From positions 407,024-471,023 of the forward strand of contig NZ_JACYFS010000002.1 in assembly GCF_014837145.1 (NCBI RefSeq): DNA of 64,000 nucleotides. The letters are read 5' to 3'. Position 1 is the first letter of the stretch. Each line of letters starts with the position of its first letter. The notes under the pieces were generated by a model. It saw only the letters and a program-made list of their open reading frames with translations. It was not told the DNA's origin and made no database searches. The stretch is from Chryseobacterium caseinilyticum (lineage in GTDB: Bacteria > Bacteroidota > Bacteroidia > Flavobacteriales > Weeksellaceae). The translations under genes and the position numbers were made by a program. Positions 27,823 through 36,402 of this stretch are shown here, in pieces.

Positions 27823-27824
27823 CA

Positions 27825-28547
27825 ATGAAATTCCTCCAGGCCGAATGGCGAAAATTAGCCATCATCAACTACGAAATAGATCCCGAAATTCTTACAAAAT
27901 ACCTTCCCAAAGGCACCGAACTAGATTTCTATAAAGATAAATGTTACGTAAGTCTGGTAGGATTTATGTTTCTCAATACCAAACTGCTCGGACTGCCGAT
28001 TCCTTTTCACAGAAATTTCGAAGAGGTGAACCTGAGATTTTATGTGAAGAAAAAAGAAGGTAATGAGTGGAAGAGAGGCGTAGTTTTCATCAAAGAAATT
28101 GTGCCGAAATATGCCTTGAGCATCGTTGCCAATTCGGTTTACAAAGAAAATTACAAAACCATGAAAATGAAAAACCAGATGCATTACAGCGAAGATGATC
28201 TGATTGTAAAATATTCATGGAAAGACAAAGACTGGTACTCCATGGAAATCACTGCCGAAAGCACCTCCCGAACGATGGAAGATGAGTCCGAATTTGAATT
28301 TATCACAGAACACTACTGGGGTTTTACCAAAAGAGGACAAAAAACTTCCGAATACGAAGTCTGCCACCCGAAATGGGAATGGTATATGGTGAAAAACCAC
28401 CAGCTTGAAATAGATTTCAAACAGGTCTACGGAAAAGATTTCGAATGTCTCAATCATCAGAAACCTTTGTCAGTAATGCTTGCTGAAGGCTCAGAAATTG
28501 AAGTGAGAATGAAGAAGTATCTATTGGAAGAGACAAGGAAAAAGTAA
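27825..28547 (+). CDS. DUF2071 (YqjF-like) protein
   Basis: 240 residues matching DUF2071: N-terminal FLQAEWRKLAIINYEIDPE, LPKGTELDFYKDKCYVSLVG, FLNTKLLGLPIPFHRNFEEV, and the conserved RPLSL-like tail seen here as HQKPLSVMLAEGSEIEV. The family has an acetoacetate-decarboxylase-like fold, but its reaction is unknown. It ends the GbsR/desaturase block. Confidence 0.85.
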   Translation: MKFLQAEWRKLAIINYEIDPEILTKYLPKGTELDFYKDKCYVSLVGFMFLNTKLLGLPIPFHRNFEEVNLRFYVKKKEGNEWKRGVVFIKEIVPKYALSIVANSVYKENYKTMKMKNQMHYSEDDLIVKYSWKDKDWYSMEITAESTSRTMEDESEFEFITEHYWGFTKRGQKTSEYEVCHPKWEWYMVKNHQLEIDFKQVYGKDFECLNHQKPLSVMLAEGSEIEVRMKKYLLEETRKK

Positions 28548-28633
28548 AAACACCCATCATTAAGAATCAAGTAAAAAGTAAGAAGAGCCAAGGGTGGACT
28601 CGGAATATTTGTATTCAAACAAATTTTATTTTA
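28548..28633. other. AT-rich leader into a repeat array
   Basis: Contains AAGTAAAAAGTAAGAAGAGCC, also seen in similar form at 54590-54650, and a degenerate unit (28592-28633) preceding the 42-bp array. No gene. Confidence 0.4.
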
Positions 28634-29011
28634 AGTCCAAACAGATGTGTTTTTATGCAAATAAAACTTACATTGAGTCCAAACCAGTATGTTTGTACTT
28701 AAAATCAGTTTACATTAAGTCCAAACAGTAATGTTTTAACTAAAAATCAATCTAATTTTAATTTAGACAAGTGTGTTTTTCCTTTCTTGCAATCGTGCGA
28801 GAGTTAAAACAGAGGTGTTTGTCTTAAAACACAAATCTGTTTAAATTAAAACAAGACTGTTTGTCCTTTCACATTATTCTATTAGAATTAAAACAGGACT
28901 GTTTGTATTCACATGGATTTCCATTTTAGTCAAAACACACGTATTTGTATTCTCACAGTTTTCTGTTTTAATTAAAACAGGAGTGTTTCTACCCTCACAG
29001 ATTTCTGTTTT
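28634..29011. repeat. Tandem array of nine 42-bp units
   Basis: Unit starts at 28634, 28676, 28718, 28761, 28802, 28844, 28886, 28928 and 28970; lengths 42, 42, 43, 41, 42, 42, 42, 42, 42. The first 20 bases are conserved (a core like AATTAAAACAGGACTGTTTG), while the next 22 are variable. The first three units share AGTCCAAAC, later ones AATTAAAAC. A partial tenth unit follows. Neither reading direction gives a long frame, and no cas genes are near. Confidence 0.88.
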
Positions 29012-29040
29012 ACTTAAAAAACTCAAGTAAACAATCCCAC

Positions 29041-29899
29041 AAAAAAATCTTTGATTTTTAATCTTATGTGCTCTAAAGTATTCTCAATCCATTAAACTTA
29101 AAAACTCATGTGACTCATGTGTCAAAAAACTTTTGTGCTTTTTTTTAGATATTCTCTGTCCTGATTTTCTGCCTGATTTGCACTCTCACAGAAAATCTCA
29201 GATTTTCAATCTTATGTGCTCTAAATATTCTCAATCATTTAAACTTAAACTAATGTGACTATGTGTCAAAAACTTTTGTGTCTTTTGTGGTTATTTTTAG
29301 GTATTCTATCTCCTGATTTTCTGCCAGATTTGCACTCCCATAAAAAATCTGATTTTTAATCTCCTGTGCTTTAAAATATTCTCAATATTTAAACTTAAAC
29401 TAATGTGACTATGTGTCAAAAAACTTTTATGCCTTTTGTGGTTATTTTCTAGGTATTCTGTCCTGATTTTCTGCCTGGTTTGCACGCTCACAGAAAATCT
29501 CAGATTTTCAATCTAATGTGCTCTAAAATATTCTCAATCATTCAAACTTAAACTAATATGACTATGTGTCAAAAAACTTTTGTGCTTTTTTTTAGATATT
29601 CTCTGTCCTGATTTTCTGCCTGGTTTGCACTCCTACAAAAAATCTCTGATTTTTAATCTCATGTGCTCTAAAATATTCACAATCATTTAAACTAAAAACT
29701 AATGTGACTATGTGTCAAAAAAACTTTTATGCCTTTTGTGGTTATTTTATAAGTATTTTCTGTCCTGATTTTCTGCCTGTTTTGCACTCCCACAAAAAAT
29801 CTATGATTTTTAATCTAATGTGCTCTAAAATATTCTCAATCACTTAAACTAAAACTAATGTGACTATGTGTCAAAAAACTTTTATGCCTTTTGTGGTAG
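29041..29899. repeat. Tandem array of six ~150-bp units
   Basis: The marker TGTG of ATGTGCTCTAAA recurs at 29067, 29215, 29365, 29517, 29662 and 29819, a period of 145-157. Each unit has an (A/G)AAAATC hairpin with GATTTT(T/C), then ATGTGACTATGTGTCAAAAA, CTTTTGTGC and a CTGATTTTCTGCCTG block. Hairpin arms differ between units but match within each unit. The last unit ends 43 bases before the fucosidase ATG. Confidence 0.88.
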
Positions 29900-29941
29900 A
29901 AAATTTCCGGTTAAATATTATTTTAGCAAAAACTAAACTTC

Positions 29942-31384
29942 ATGTTCACCAAGCCAAAAACGAAAACGCTCTTTCTCTCATCCTTATTACTTTCATCCAC
30001 CTTTTTCTCACAGGCACACAATGTTTCAGATGGCTACCAAAAACCCACCGATCCACTTGTTATTCAGAATCTTGAAAACTGGCAGGATTTAAAATTCGGA
30101 CTCTTCATGCATTGGGGAACCTACAGTCAATGGGGAATTGTGGAAAGCTGGAGCCTTTGTCCGGAAGACGAATCGTGGACCCAAAGAAAACCTGAACATG
30201 GAAAATCGTACAATGAATACGTAGAAAAATACGAAAATCTGCAGAAAACATTCAATCCCACTCAGTTTAATCCACAAAAATGGACAGATGCGGCGAAAAA
30301 GGCGGGAATGAAATATGTCGTTTTTACGACCAAGCACCACGATGGTTTTGCGATGTTTGATACCAAAGAATCTGATTATAAAATAACTTCTTCAAACACT
30401 CCTTTTTCCAAAAATCCCAAGGCGGATGTGACGGAGGAAATTTTCAGTACATTCAGAAAAGAGGGCTTTAAAATCGGAGCTTATTTTTCAAAACCCGATT
30501 GGCATTCTGATAATTACTGGTGGCCGTATTTTCCACCGAAAGACCGGAATGTAAATTATGATCCGAAAAAATATCCTGAAAGATGGAACAGTTTTAAAAA
30601 TTTCACTTTCAACCAACTCAACGAAATCACTTCCAATTACGGTAAAATAGATATTCTCTGGCTCGATGGAGGCTGGGTTCGTCCGTTTCACACCATCGAC
30701 CAAAATGTGGAATGGCAAAGAACCATCAAGGTCGAACAGGACATCGACATGGACAAAATCGGAACGATGGCGCGAAAAAATCAACCCGGAATTATCGTCG
30801 TAGACCGCACGGTTCCCGGAAAGTGGGAAAATTATGTAACGCCCGAACAGGCTGTTCCTGAAAAAGCACTTTCAATTCCGTGGGAAAGCTGCATCACGAT
30901 GGGTGATTCTTTTTCCTACGTTCCAAATGACAATTACAAATCATCTCAGAAAATTATTGAAACTTTGGTGAAAATCATTTCCCGGGGTGGAAATTATCTG
31001 ATGAACATCGCTCCCGGACCAAATGGCGATTACGATGCCATCGTTTATGAAAGATTAAAAGAAATTTCGGGCTGGATGGATCATAATCAATCGGCGGTTT
31101 TTGCAACGAGAGCAGTGGCACCATACCACGATGGGAATTTTTATTATACCCAAAGCAAAGACGGTAAAACGCTGAATGTTTTTCACTTAAATGATCAATC
31201 AACCTATGAGTCTCCGTCAACGTTAATCTTTACAATTCCGGAAAAGTTTAAACCAAAATCATTAAAAGTTTTAGGTTTAAAAAATAAAACTCAATGGAAA
31301 AAATCAGGTAATTCAATTGAAGTTACTTTACCTAAAGAAAAAACTCAATTGAAATATTCAACCGTAATTCAAATAATGAAATAG
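29942..31384 (+). CDS. GH29 alpha-L-fucosidase, secreted
   Basis: 480 residues with signal peptide (residues 1-25, LLLSSTFFSQA). The GH29 catalytic barrel follows: KFGLFMHWGTYSQWG, KYVVFTTKHHDGFAMFDTKES, and the nucleophile D242 in LWLDGGW; a C-terminal beta-sandwich follows. GH29 enzymes release terminal L-fucose from glycans with retention of configuration; here probably in the periplasm or outside the cell. It is followed, after a 200-bp repeat element, by a GH3 gene on the same strand. Linkage preference is unknown. Confidence 0.93.
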   Translation: MFTKPKTKTLFLSSLLLSSTFFSQAHNVSDGYQKPTDPLVIQNLENWQDLKFGLFMHWGTYSQWGIVESWSLCPEDESWTQRKPEHGKSYNEYVEKYENLQKTFNPTQFNPQKWTDAAKKAGMKYVVFTTKHHDGFAMFDTKESDYKITSSNTPFSKNPKADVTEEIFSTFRKEGFKIGAYFSKPDWHSDNYWWPYFPPKDRNVNYDPKKYPERWNSFKNFTFNQLNEITSNYGKIDILWLDGGWVRPFHTIDQNVEWQRTIKVEQDIDMDKIGTMARKNQPGIIVVDRTVPGKWENYVTPEQAVPEKALSIPWESCITMGDSFSYVPNDNYKSSQKIIETLVKIISRGGNYLMNIAPGPNGDYDAIVYERLKEISGWMDHNQSAVFATRAVAPYHDGNFYYTQSKDGKTLNVFHLNDQSTYESPSTLIFTIPEKFKPKSLKVLGLKNKTQWKKSGNSIEVTLPKEKTQLKYSTVIQIMK

Positions 31385-31408
31385 TTGATTCTAACTGCTT
31401 TAAAACGA
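31385..31408. other. Short spacer before a family 1 repeat
   Basis: After the fucosidase stop codon a short AT-rich stretch leads into the structured repeat. The remaining 23 bases after the repeat hold the GH3 leader. Confidence 0.3.
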
Positions 31409-31608
31409 CATAGGAAATCGTAGCGTTAAGAAATTTTGAAAAAATTCCGTTAAGAAATTTCCAATGTTTGAGTGGCGGCAAAGATTAATCTTAAAATGAA
31501 AAATATTTTTCCCGCCCGAGTTTTGGAAATTTTAGGAAGTTTTTCAAAATTTTAGCGGAGAGTTTCAAGTCTTGAACTTTTGGTTCTTTTGTTTCAAGAC
31601 AAAAGAAC
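31409..31608 (+). repeat. Structured ~200-bp repeat, family 1, copy A
   Basis: Begins TAGGAAATCGTAGCGTTAAG and ends GTTCTTTTG-loop-CAAAAGAAC. Left arm AAATTTTGAAAAAATTCC pairs with GGAAGTTTTTCAAAATTT on the right; AAATTTCCA pairs with TGGAAATTT. Two more copies are at 46987-47208 (inverted) and 50167-50365. The arms differ between copies yet mostly stay complementary. It lies between the GH29 and GH3 genes. No coding content. Confidence 0.85.
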
Positions 31609-31631
31609 AATCATTAAAATAAAAATTAGCA

Positions 31632-34295
31632 ATGCATTTTAAACTTCGATTTAAAATTATAGTATTCTCATTTTTGAGCACAACATTTATTTCAGCTCAA
31701 AAACCGCTGTACAAAGATTCAAAACAACCGGTAGAAACCAGAGTTCAGGACTTGCTGAAACGCATGACGCCCGAAGAAAAATTCTGGCAGTGCTTCATGA
31801 TTCCCGGTGATTTGGACAACGTTCCGAAAGGTCAATATTCCCATGGAATTTTCGGATTGCAGGTGAGTGCGGGAAATCAGGGCGGTGGAGTTGCCGGGCA
31901 GTTGTTAAAATACAATGCGAACGAAGACGCGGAAAGACTGGCAAAAAAGATCAACGCCATTCAAAAATATTTCGTTGAAGAATCCCGACTGGGAATTCCA
32001 ATTATTCCATTTGATGAAGCTTTACACGGACTGATGCGGGAAGGAGCGACTGCTTTTCCACAGGCAATCGGTTTGTCGGCGACCTTTAATCCTGATTTGA
32101 TGAAAGAAGTTTCGACGGCGATTGCAAAAGAATCAAAACTGCGGGGAATCCGTCAGATCTTGACTCCCGTGGTGAATCTTGCGAATGATGTACGATGGGG
32201 AAGGACAGAGGAAACGTATGGTGAAGATCCGTTTCTGACTTCGGTAATGGGCGTGAATTTCGTGAGTTCTTTTGAAAATATGGGGATTATTACCACTCCG
32301 AAACATTTTTTAGCCAATGTGGGTGAGGGCGGAAGAGATTCCTATCCAATTCACTGGAGCAAAAGATATTTGGAGGAAACGCATTTGGTTCCATTCCAAA
32401 AAGCCTTTCAACAGGGGAAAAGCCGTTCGGTGATGACTTCCTATAATCTGTTGGATGGTAGACCTTCAACGGCCAATCACTGGTTGCTGACTGAAAAATT
32501 AAAGAAAGAATGGGATTTTAAAGGATTTGTCATCAGCGATGCCAGTGCGGTGGGCGGTGCCAACGTTCTGCACTATACGGCAAAAGATTACGACGATGCT
32601 TCTGCACAGGCGATTAATGCAGGACTCGATGTTATTTTCCAGACAGAATATCAGCATTATAAATTGTTTATGCCGCCGTTTTTGGATGGCAGAATTTCAA
32701 AGGAAAGAATTGATGATGCAGTGGCAAGAGTTTTAAGAGCAAAGTTTGAACTCGGTCTTTTTGAAAATCCTTATGTTTCTAAAAAAGGTATTGATGAATT
32801 AAAGAAGATCAATCACAAACCTTTGGCAGAAAAAACAGCAATTGAATCTTTTGTTTTGCTTCAGAACAATCATCAGACGCTTCCAATTTCAGACAAAGTA
32901 AAAAAGATTTTAATTGTAGGAACTGATGCTGTGGACGCGAGACTGGGCGGTTATTCCGGACCCGGGAATAAAAAGGTGAGTATTTTGGAAGGAATTAAAA
33001 ATTTCGTTAAAAATAAAAATATTGAGATCACCTATTCAAAAGGAATTGACTGGAATTTAAAGAATTTTACAACCGTTCCTTCCGAATTTTTATCTTCAGA
33101 AAATCAAAAAGGTTTGAAAGGTTTTTACTTTTCCAATCCTGATTTAAAAGGAAATCCCGTATTTGAAAAGCAGGATGAACAGATCAATTTCAAATGGACT
33201 TTATATTCCCCAAATCCTGAAAAACTGCAGCCAGACAGTTACAGCGTTCGCTGGACAGGAAAACTGGAAGCTCCAGATTCAGGAAAATATAAATTAGGAC
33301 TTCGTGGGAATGACGGTTTCAGATTATATTTAAATGGAAAATTAGTCATCGACAACTGGGAAAAGCTGAGTTATTCAACCAAAACCATTGATATTGATTT
33401 AATTAAAGCTCAGAAATATGATATTAGCATTGAATTCCATGAAAACAGAGGTGAGGCCAACATCGAATTGGTCTGGAATTATGGTTTAAAAGATTATCAA
33501 AAAGATTTTGATGAGGCTTTAAAACTTGCTCAAAATTCAGATTACATCATTGTGACAGCCGGAATTCATGAAGGTGAATTTCAGGATCGTTCTTCACTGA
33601 GTCTGCCGGGAAATCAGGAAGGATTTATTAATGAAGTTTCCAAATTAAATAAACCGACAACCGTAGTTTTGGTGGGCGGTTCTGCCATAAAAACGACAGA
33701 CTGGAAGGATAAAGTCGGAGCCATTCTGGATGTCTGGTATCCCGGCGAAGAAGGCGGAAATGCTGTGGCAAATGTGCTTTTCGGAGCAGAAAATCCTTCA
33801 GGGAAATTGCCCATCACGTTTCCGGTTGAGGAGGGTCAGCTGCCTTTGACGTACAACCACCATCCGACGGGTCGCGGAAATGATTACCACGATTTGAGCG
33901 GGGAGCCGTTGTATCCGTTTGGATTCGGTTTAAGTTATACCACTTTTGAAATTTCTGATTTGCATTTAAATAAATTAAAATTTAAAGAAAATGAGACGGT
34001 CATTGCAAAGGTCAAAGTTAAAAACACAGGTTCAAAAGCAGGAAGTGAGGTGGTTCAGCTTTATATAAAAGATTTGTTGGCTTCTGTTTCAAGACCTGTT
34101 TTGGAACTGAAGGGTTTTCAGAAAGTGTATCTGAAATCCGGTGAATCCAAAGAAATTTCAATTGAAATTCCGGTAAAAGAGTTGCAGTTTTTAGATGAAA
34201 AAATGAACTGGATTGTGGAAAAGGGAGCGTATAGAATTATGGTCGGAAATTCATCAAAAAATCTTCCTTTAAAGCAAAATATTGAGGTTGAATAA
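31632..34295 (+). CDS. GH3 beta-glycosidase with PA14 domain, secreted
   Basis: 887 residues. A signal peptide (about 1-23, FISAQ) precedes the GH3 TIM barrel with nucleophile D303 in GFVISDASAVGG. The alpha/beta sandwich domain is split by a PA14 module at about 480-620 (LRGNDGFRLYLNGKLVIDNW). A fibronectin-III-like domain closes the protein (about 770-887). GH3/PA14 enzymes cut beta-glucosides, beta-xylosides or N-acetyl-beta-glucosaminides; the PA14 insert often shapes the active site or binds glycans. Linked by position to the fucosidase. Exact sugar is not decided by sequence alone. Confidence 0.92.
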   Translation: MHFKLRFKIIVFSFLSTTFISAQKPLYKDSKQPVETRVQDLLKRMTPEEKFWQCFMIPGDLDNVPKGQYSHGIFGLQVSAGNQGGGVAGQLLKYNANEDAERLAKKINAIQKYFVEESRLGIPIIPFDEALHGLMREGATAFPQAIGLSATFNPDLMKEVSTAIAKESKLRGIRQILTPVVNLANDVRWGRTEETYGEDPFLTSVMGVNFVSSFENMGIITTPKHFLANVGEGGRDSYPIHWSKRYLEETHLVPFQKAFQQGKSRSVMTSYNLLDGRPSTANHWLLTEKLKKEWDFKGFVISDASAVGGANVLHYTAKDYDDASAQAINAGLDVIFQTEYQHYKLFMPPFLDGRISKERIDDAVARVLRAKFELGLFENPYVSKKGIDELKKINHKPLAEKTAIESFVLLQNNHQTLPISDKVKKILIVGTDAVDARLGGYSGPGNKKVSILEGIKNFVKNKNIEITYSKGIDWNLKNFTTVPSEFLSSENQKGLKGFYFSNPDLKGNPVFEKQDEQINFKWTLYSPNPEKLQPDSYSVRWTGKLEAPDSGKYKLGLRGNDGFRLYLNGKLVIDNWEKLSYSTKTIDIDLIKAQKYDISIEFHENRGEANIELVWNYGLKDYQKDFDEALKLAQNSDYIIVTAGIHEGEFQDRSSLSLPGNQEGFINEVSKLNKPTTVVLVGGSAIKTTDWKDKVGAILDVWYPGEEGGNAVANVLFGAENPSGKLPITFPVEEGQLPLTYNHHPTGRGNDYHDLSGEPLYPFGFGLSYTTFEISDLHLNKLKFKENETVIAKVKVKNTGSKAGSEVVQLYIKDLLASVSRPVLELKGFQKVYLKSGESKEISIEIPVKELQFLDEKMNWIVEKGAYRIMVGNSSKNLPLKQNIEVE

Positions 34296-34451
34296 TGTTT
34301 TGGATTAAATCTGAAGAGTAGCTGTAATGATAAAAAATAGTATTTTCTGATTAAGTTTATGCCTTTGTATAACTTAATAACGACCTAGATTTAAAATTCT
34401 TGTCTGACTTTGCGTTAAATAAAAAATTATATAGAAATCTAATCCATCATT

Positions 34452-34490
34452 TTGCAACCGTTTTCTTTTTAGGGAACGGTTTTTGCAATT
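34452..34490 (+). terminator. Terminator after the GH3 gene
   Basis: TTGCAACCGTT (34452-34462) pairs with AACGGTTTTTGCAA (34475-34488), then T run. Long stem with internal loop. Confidence 0.65.
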
Positions 34491-34528
34491 TTTGAGGCAA
34501 AATATTTAACACATCACATCATTATTTT

Positions 34529-35839
34529 ATGAAAAAATATCTTCTACCGGCAGTCGCAGTGCTGTTCTTCAGCTGTAAAGAAAATAAAAATCAGAATACT
34601 TCAGAAACCGAAGTCGTTACCAAAACAGATACTATAAAACTTCCTGCACCCGACGAGAAAGGTGCCAAAAATAAATTCAGTAACGTCATCGGATGGCCTG
34701 CAGGAAAGGCTCCGACAGCTCCTAAAGGATTTACAGTGACCCGTTTTGCCGAAAATATCAAAAGTCCGAGAAACATGATTCAGGCTGCAAATGGGGACAT
34801 TTTTGTCGTCCTTTCCAACTCTGAAAGAACAAAAACCGAAAAAATTAAAAATGATATCAGCGGAAAAAGCGATGCTGAAGTCGGAGGAAAATCAGCCAAC
34901 CGTATTATTTTATACAGAGATTCCAACAAAGACGGAGTTGCAGAATCTTCTTCTGTTTTTCTGGATAATCTAAATCAGCCGTATGGAATGCTGATTATTA
35001 AAGATAAATTTTATGTTGCCAACACCGATGGACTTTGGGTTTATCCATATAAAGAAGGTGATACGAAAATTACCCAGGCCGGAAAGAAAATTGTTAATTT
35101 GCCGGCCGGAGGTTACAACAATCACTGGACAAGAAATTTAATTGCCAATAAAGATCAGTCTAAAATCTATATTTCCGTTGGTTCCGGAAGTAACGTTGGC
35201 GAGAACGGGATGGAATATGAAGTTAGAAGAGCTAATATTCTGGAAGTCAATCCTGACGGAAGCGGAGAAAAAATCTACGGAGCCGGACTTCGGAATCCTG
35301 TCGGAATGAGCTGGAATCCTTCCACCGGAGAGCTTTGGACGGTTGTAAATGAAAGAGATGAATTGGGTGACGAGCTCGTTCCGGATTATCTGACCAGTGT
35401 GAAAAGAGATCAGTTTTACGGCTGGCCATATGCTTACTTCGGAAAAAATGAAGACCCAAGAAGGAAAGGTGAGAAGCCTGATTTGGTTGCAAAAACCATT
35501 GTTCCGGATGTTCCGTTGGGATCGCACACGGCATCATTAGGACTTACTTTCTACACTGGAAATCAATATCCTAAAAAATATAAAAACGGCGCATTTATCG
35601 GACAGCACGGATCTTGGAACCGATCATCTTTAGTCGGATATCAGGTAGCTTTTGTGCCTTTTGCCAATGGAAAAGCTTCAGGACCGTATCAACCTTTTTT
35701 AACTGGATTTATAGCGAATGAAGAGAAAGGTGACGTGTACGGAAGACCTGTAGGTGTTTTGCAAATTGCCGACGGATCTCTTTTGGTTGCTGATGATGTC
35801 AGCGGAATTGTGTGGAGAGTGGCACATTCTAAAAAGTAA
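34529..35839 (+). CDS. Sorbosone dehydrogenase-like (PQQ-type) lipoprotein
   Basis: 436 residues with lipobox LFFSC (C16). A six-bladed beta-propeller typical of soluble glucose/sorbosone dehydrogenase proteins follows: FTVTRFAENIKSPRNMIQA, IYISVGSGSNVGENGMEY, YGAGLRNPVGMSWNPSTGEL, FIGQHGSWNRSSLVGYQV. These periplasmic enzymes oxidise sugar or sugar acids using PQQ, but many Bacteroidota members lack a known substrate and the family name may overstate function. A terminator separates it from the GH3 gene. Confidence 0.87.
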   Translation: MKKYLLPAVAVLFFSCKENKNQNTSETEVVTKTDTIKLPAPDEKGAKNKFSNVIGWPAGKAPTAPKGFTVTRFAENIKSPRNMIQAANGDIFVVLSNSERTKTEKIKNDISGKSDAEVGGKSANRIILYRDSNKDGVAESSSVFLDNLNQPYGMLIIKDKFYVANTDGLWVYPYKEGDTKITQAGKKIVNLPAGGYNNHWTRNLIANKDQSKIYISVGSGSNVGENGMEYEVRRANILEVNPDGSGEKIYGAGLRNPVGMSWNPSTGELWTVVNERDELGDELVPDYLTSVKRDQFYGWPYAYFGKNEDPRRKGEKPDLVAKTIVPDVPLGSHTASLGLTFYTGNQYPKKYKNGAFIGQHGSWNRSSLVGYQVAFVPFANGKASGPYQPFLTGFIANEEKGDVYGRPVGVLQIADGSLLVADDVSGIVWRVAHSKK

Positions 35840-35953
35840 AATTTATATCAATCCAATTCAAAAAACTATATCAAATTTTGTGGTATGAAATATGTAAGAT
35901 TCAGCTTATAACCAATTAAAATTGTACTATTTTAATGATAAAAGTTAAACGTC

Positions 35954-36226
35954 ATGAAAAAGTTATTGATATCAACCATTCTTTTACTAGGATTATCGTT
36001 CAATGCTTATGGTCAGAAACGTCCGCCAAGACCGCCTGCACCGCCACATCCGTCAAAAACTCAATTGACAAACAGCAAATCGAGTGAACTTGATAAACGA
36101 TATCGAACAGAAAAGAAAATGATTATGAATCATCCGGTGGCTACTAAGAAAATGAAAAATGAACAGTTAAGAGCCTTAAACCTGAGATATCAGAATGAAA
36201 AAAAACTGCTGAGAGCGGCAAGATAA
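35954..36226 (+). CDS. Small secreted basic protein, unknown
   Basis: 90 residues. A signal peptide (about 1-21, AYGQ) is followed by a proline-rich segment (RPPRPPAPPHPSK) and a helical basic segment rich in Lys and Arg with two RY(R/Q) motifs (LDKRYRTEKKMIMNH and LNLRYQNEKKLL). No known family recognised. A terminator follows, so it is a single-gene unit. Confidence 0.7.
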   Translation: MKKLLISTILLLGLSFNAYGQKRPPRPPAPPHPSKTQLTNSKSSELDKRYRTEKKMIMNHPVATKKMKNEQLRALNLRYQNEKKLLRAAR

Positions 36227-36262
36227 TTTTAGGGATTAATCTTTTAAACGAATTAAAAATAT

Positions 36263-36294
36263 AAAAAAGAGAATGCGAAAGTGTTCTCTTTTTT
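36263..36294 (+). terminator. Rho-independent terminator
   Basis: AAAAAAGAGAA (36263-36273) pairs with TTCTCTTTTTT (36284-36294) and the T run is part of the stem arm; also usable on the other strand. Confidence 0.7.
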
Positions 36295-36376
36295 GCATTA
36301 TAATAAAAATCTCATGACTTTTTCCAAAGCATAGTCATATCCATCTGTTTAGACATACAAATCCAATATTTTTCCT

Positions 36377-36384
36377 TAAATTCG
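36377..36384 (+). promoter_or_regulatory. -7 promoter box for the lpdA gene
   Basis: TAAATTCG, one base from TAnnTTTG, 18 bases before the ATG. Confidence 0.4.
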
Positions 36385-36402
36385 CATAAAAATTTTAAGC
36401 TA

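Noticed and set aside
28634..29011. Array resembling CRISPR
   Set aside because: Repeats are not identical, units drift along the array and no cas gene lies within 20 kb on either side.
29306..29491. Minus-strand open frame in the 150-bp array
   Set aside because: It is translated repeat sequence, not a conserved protein.
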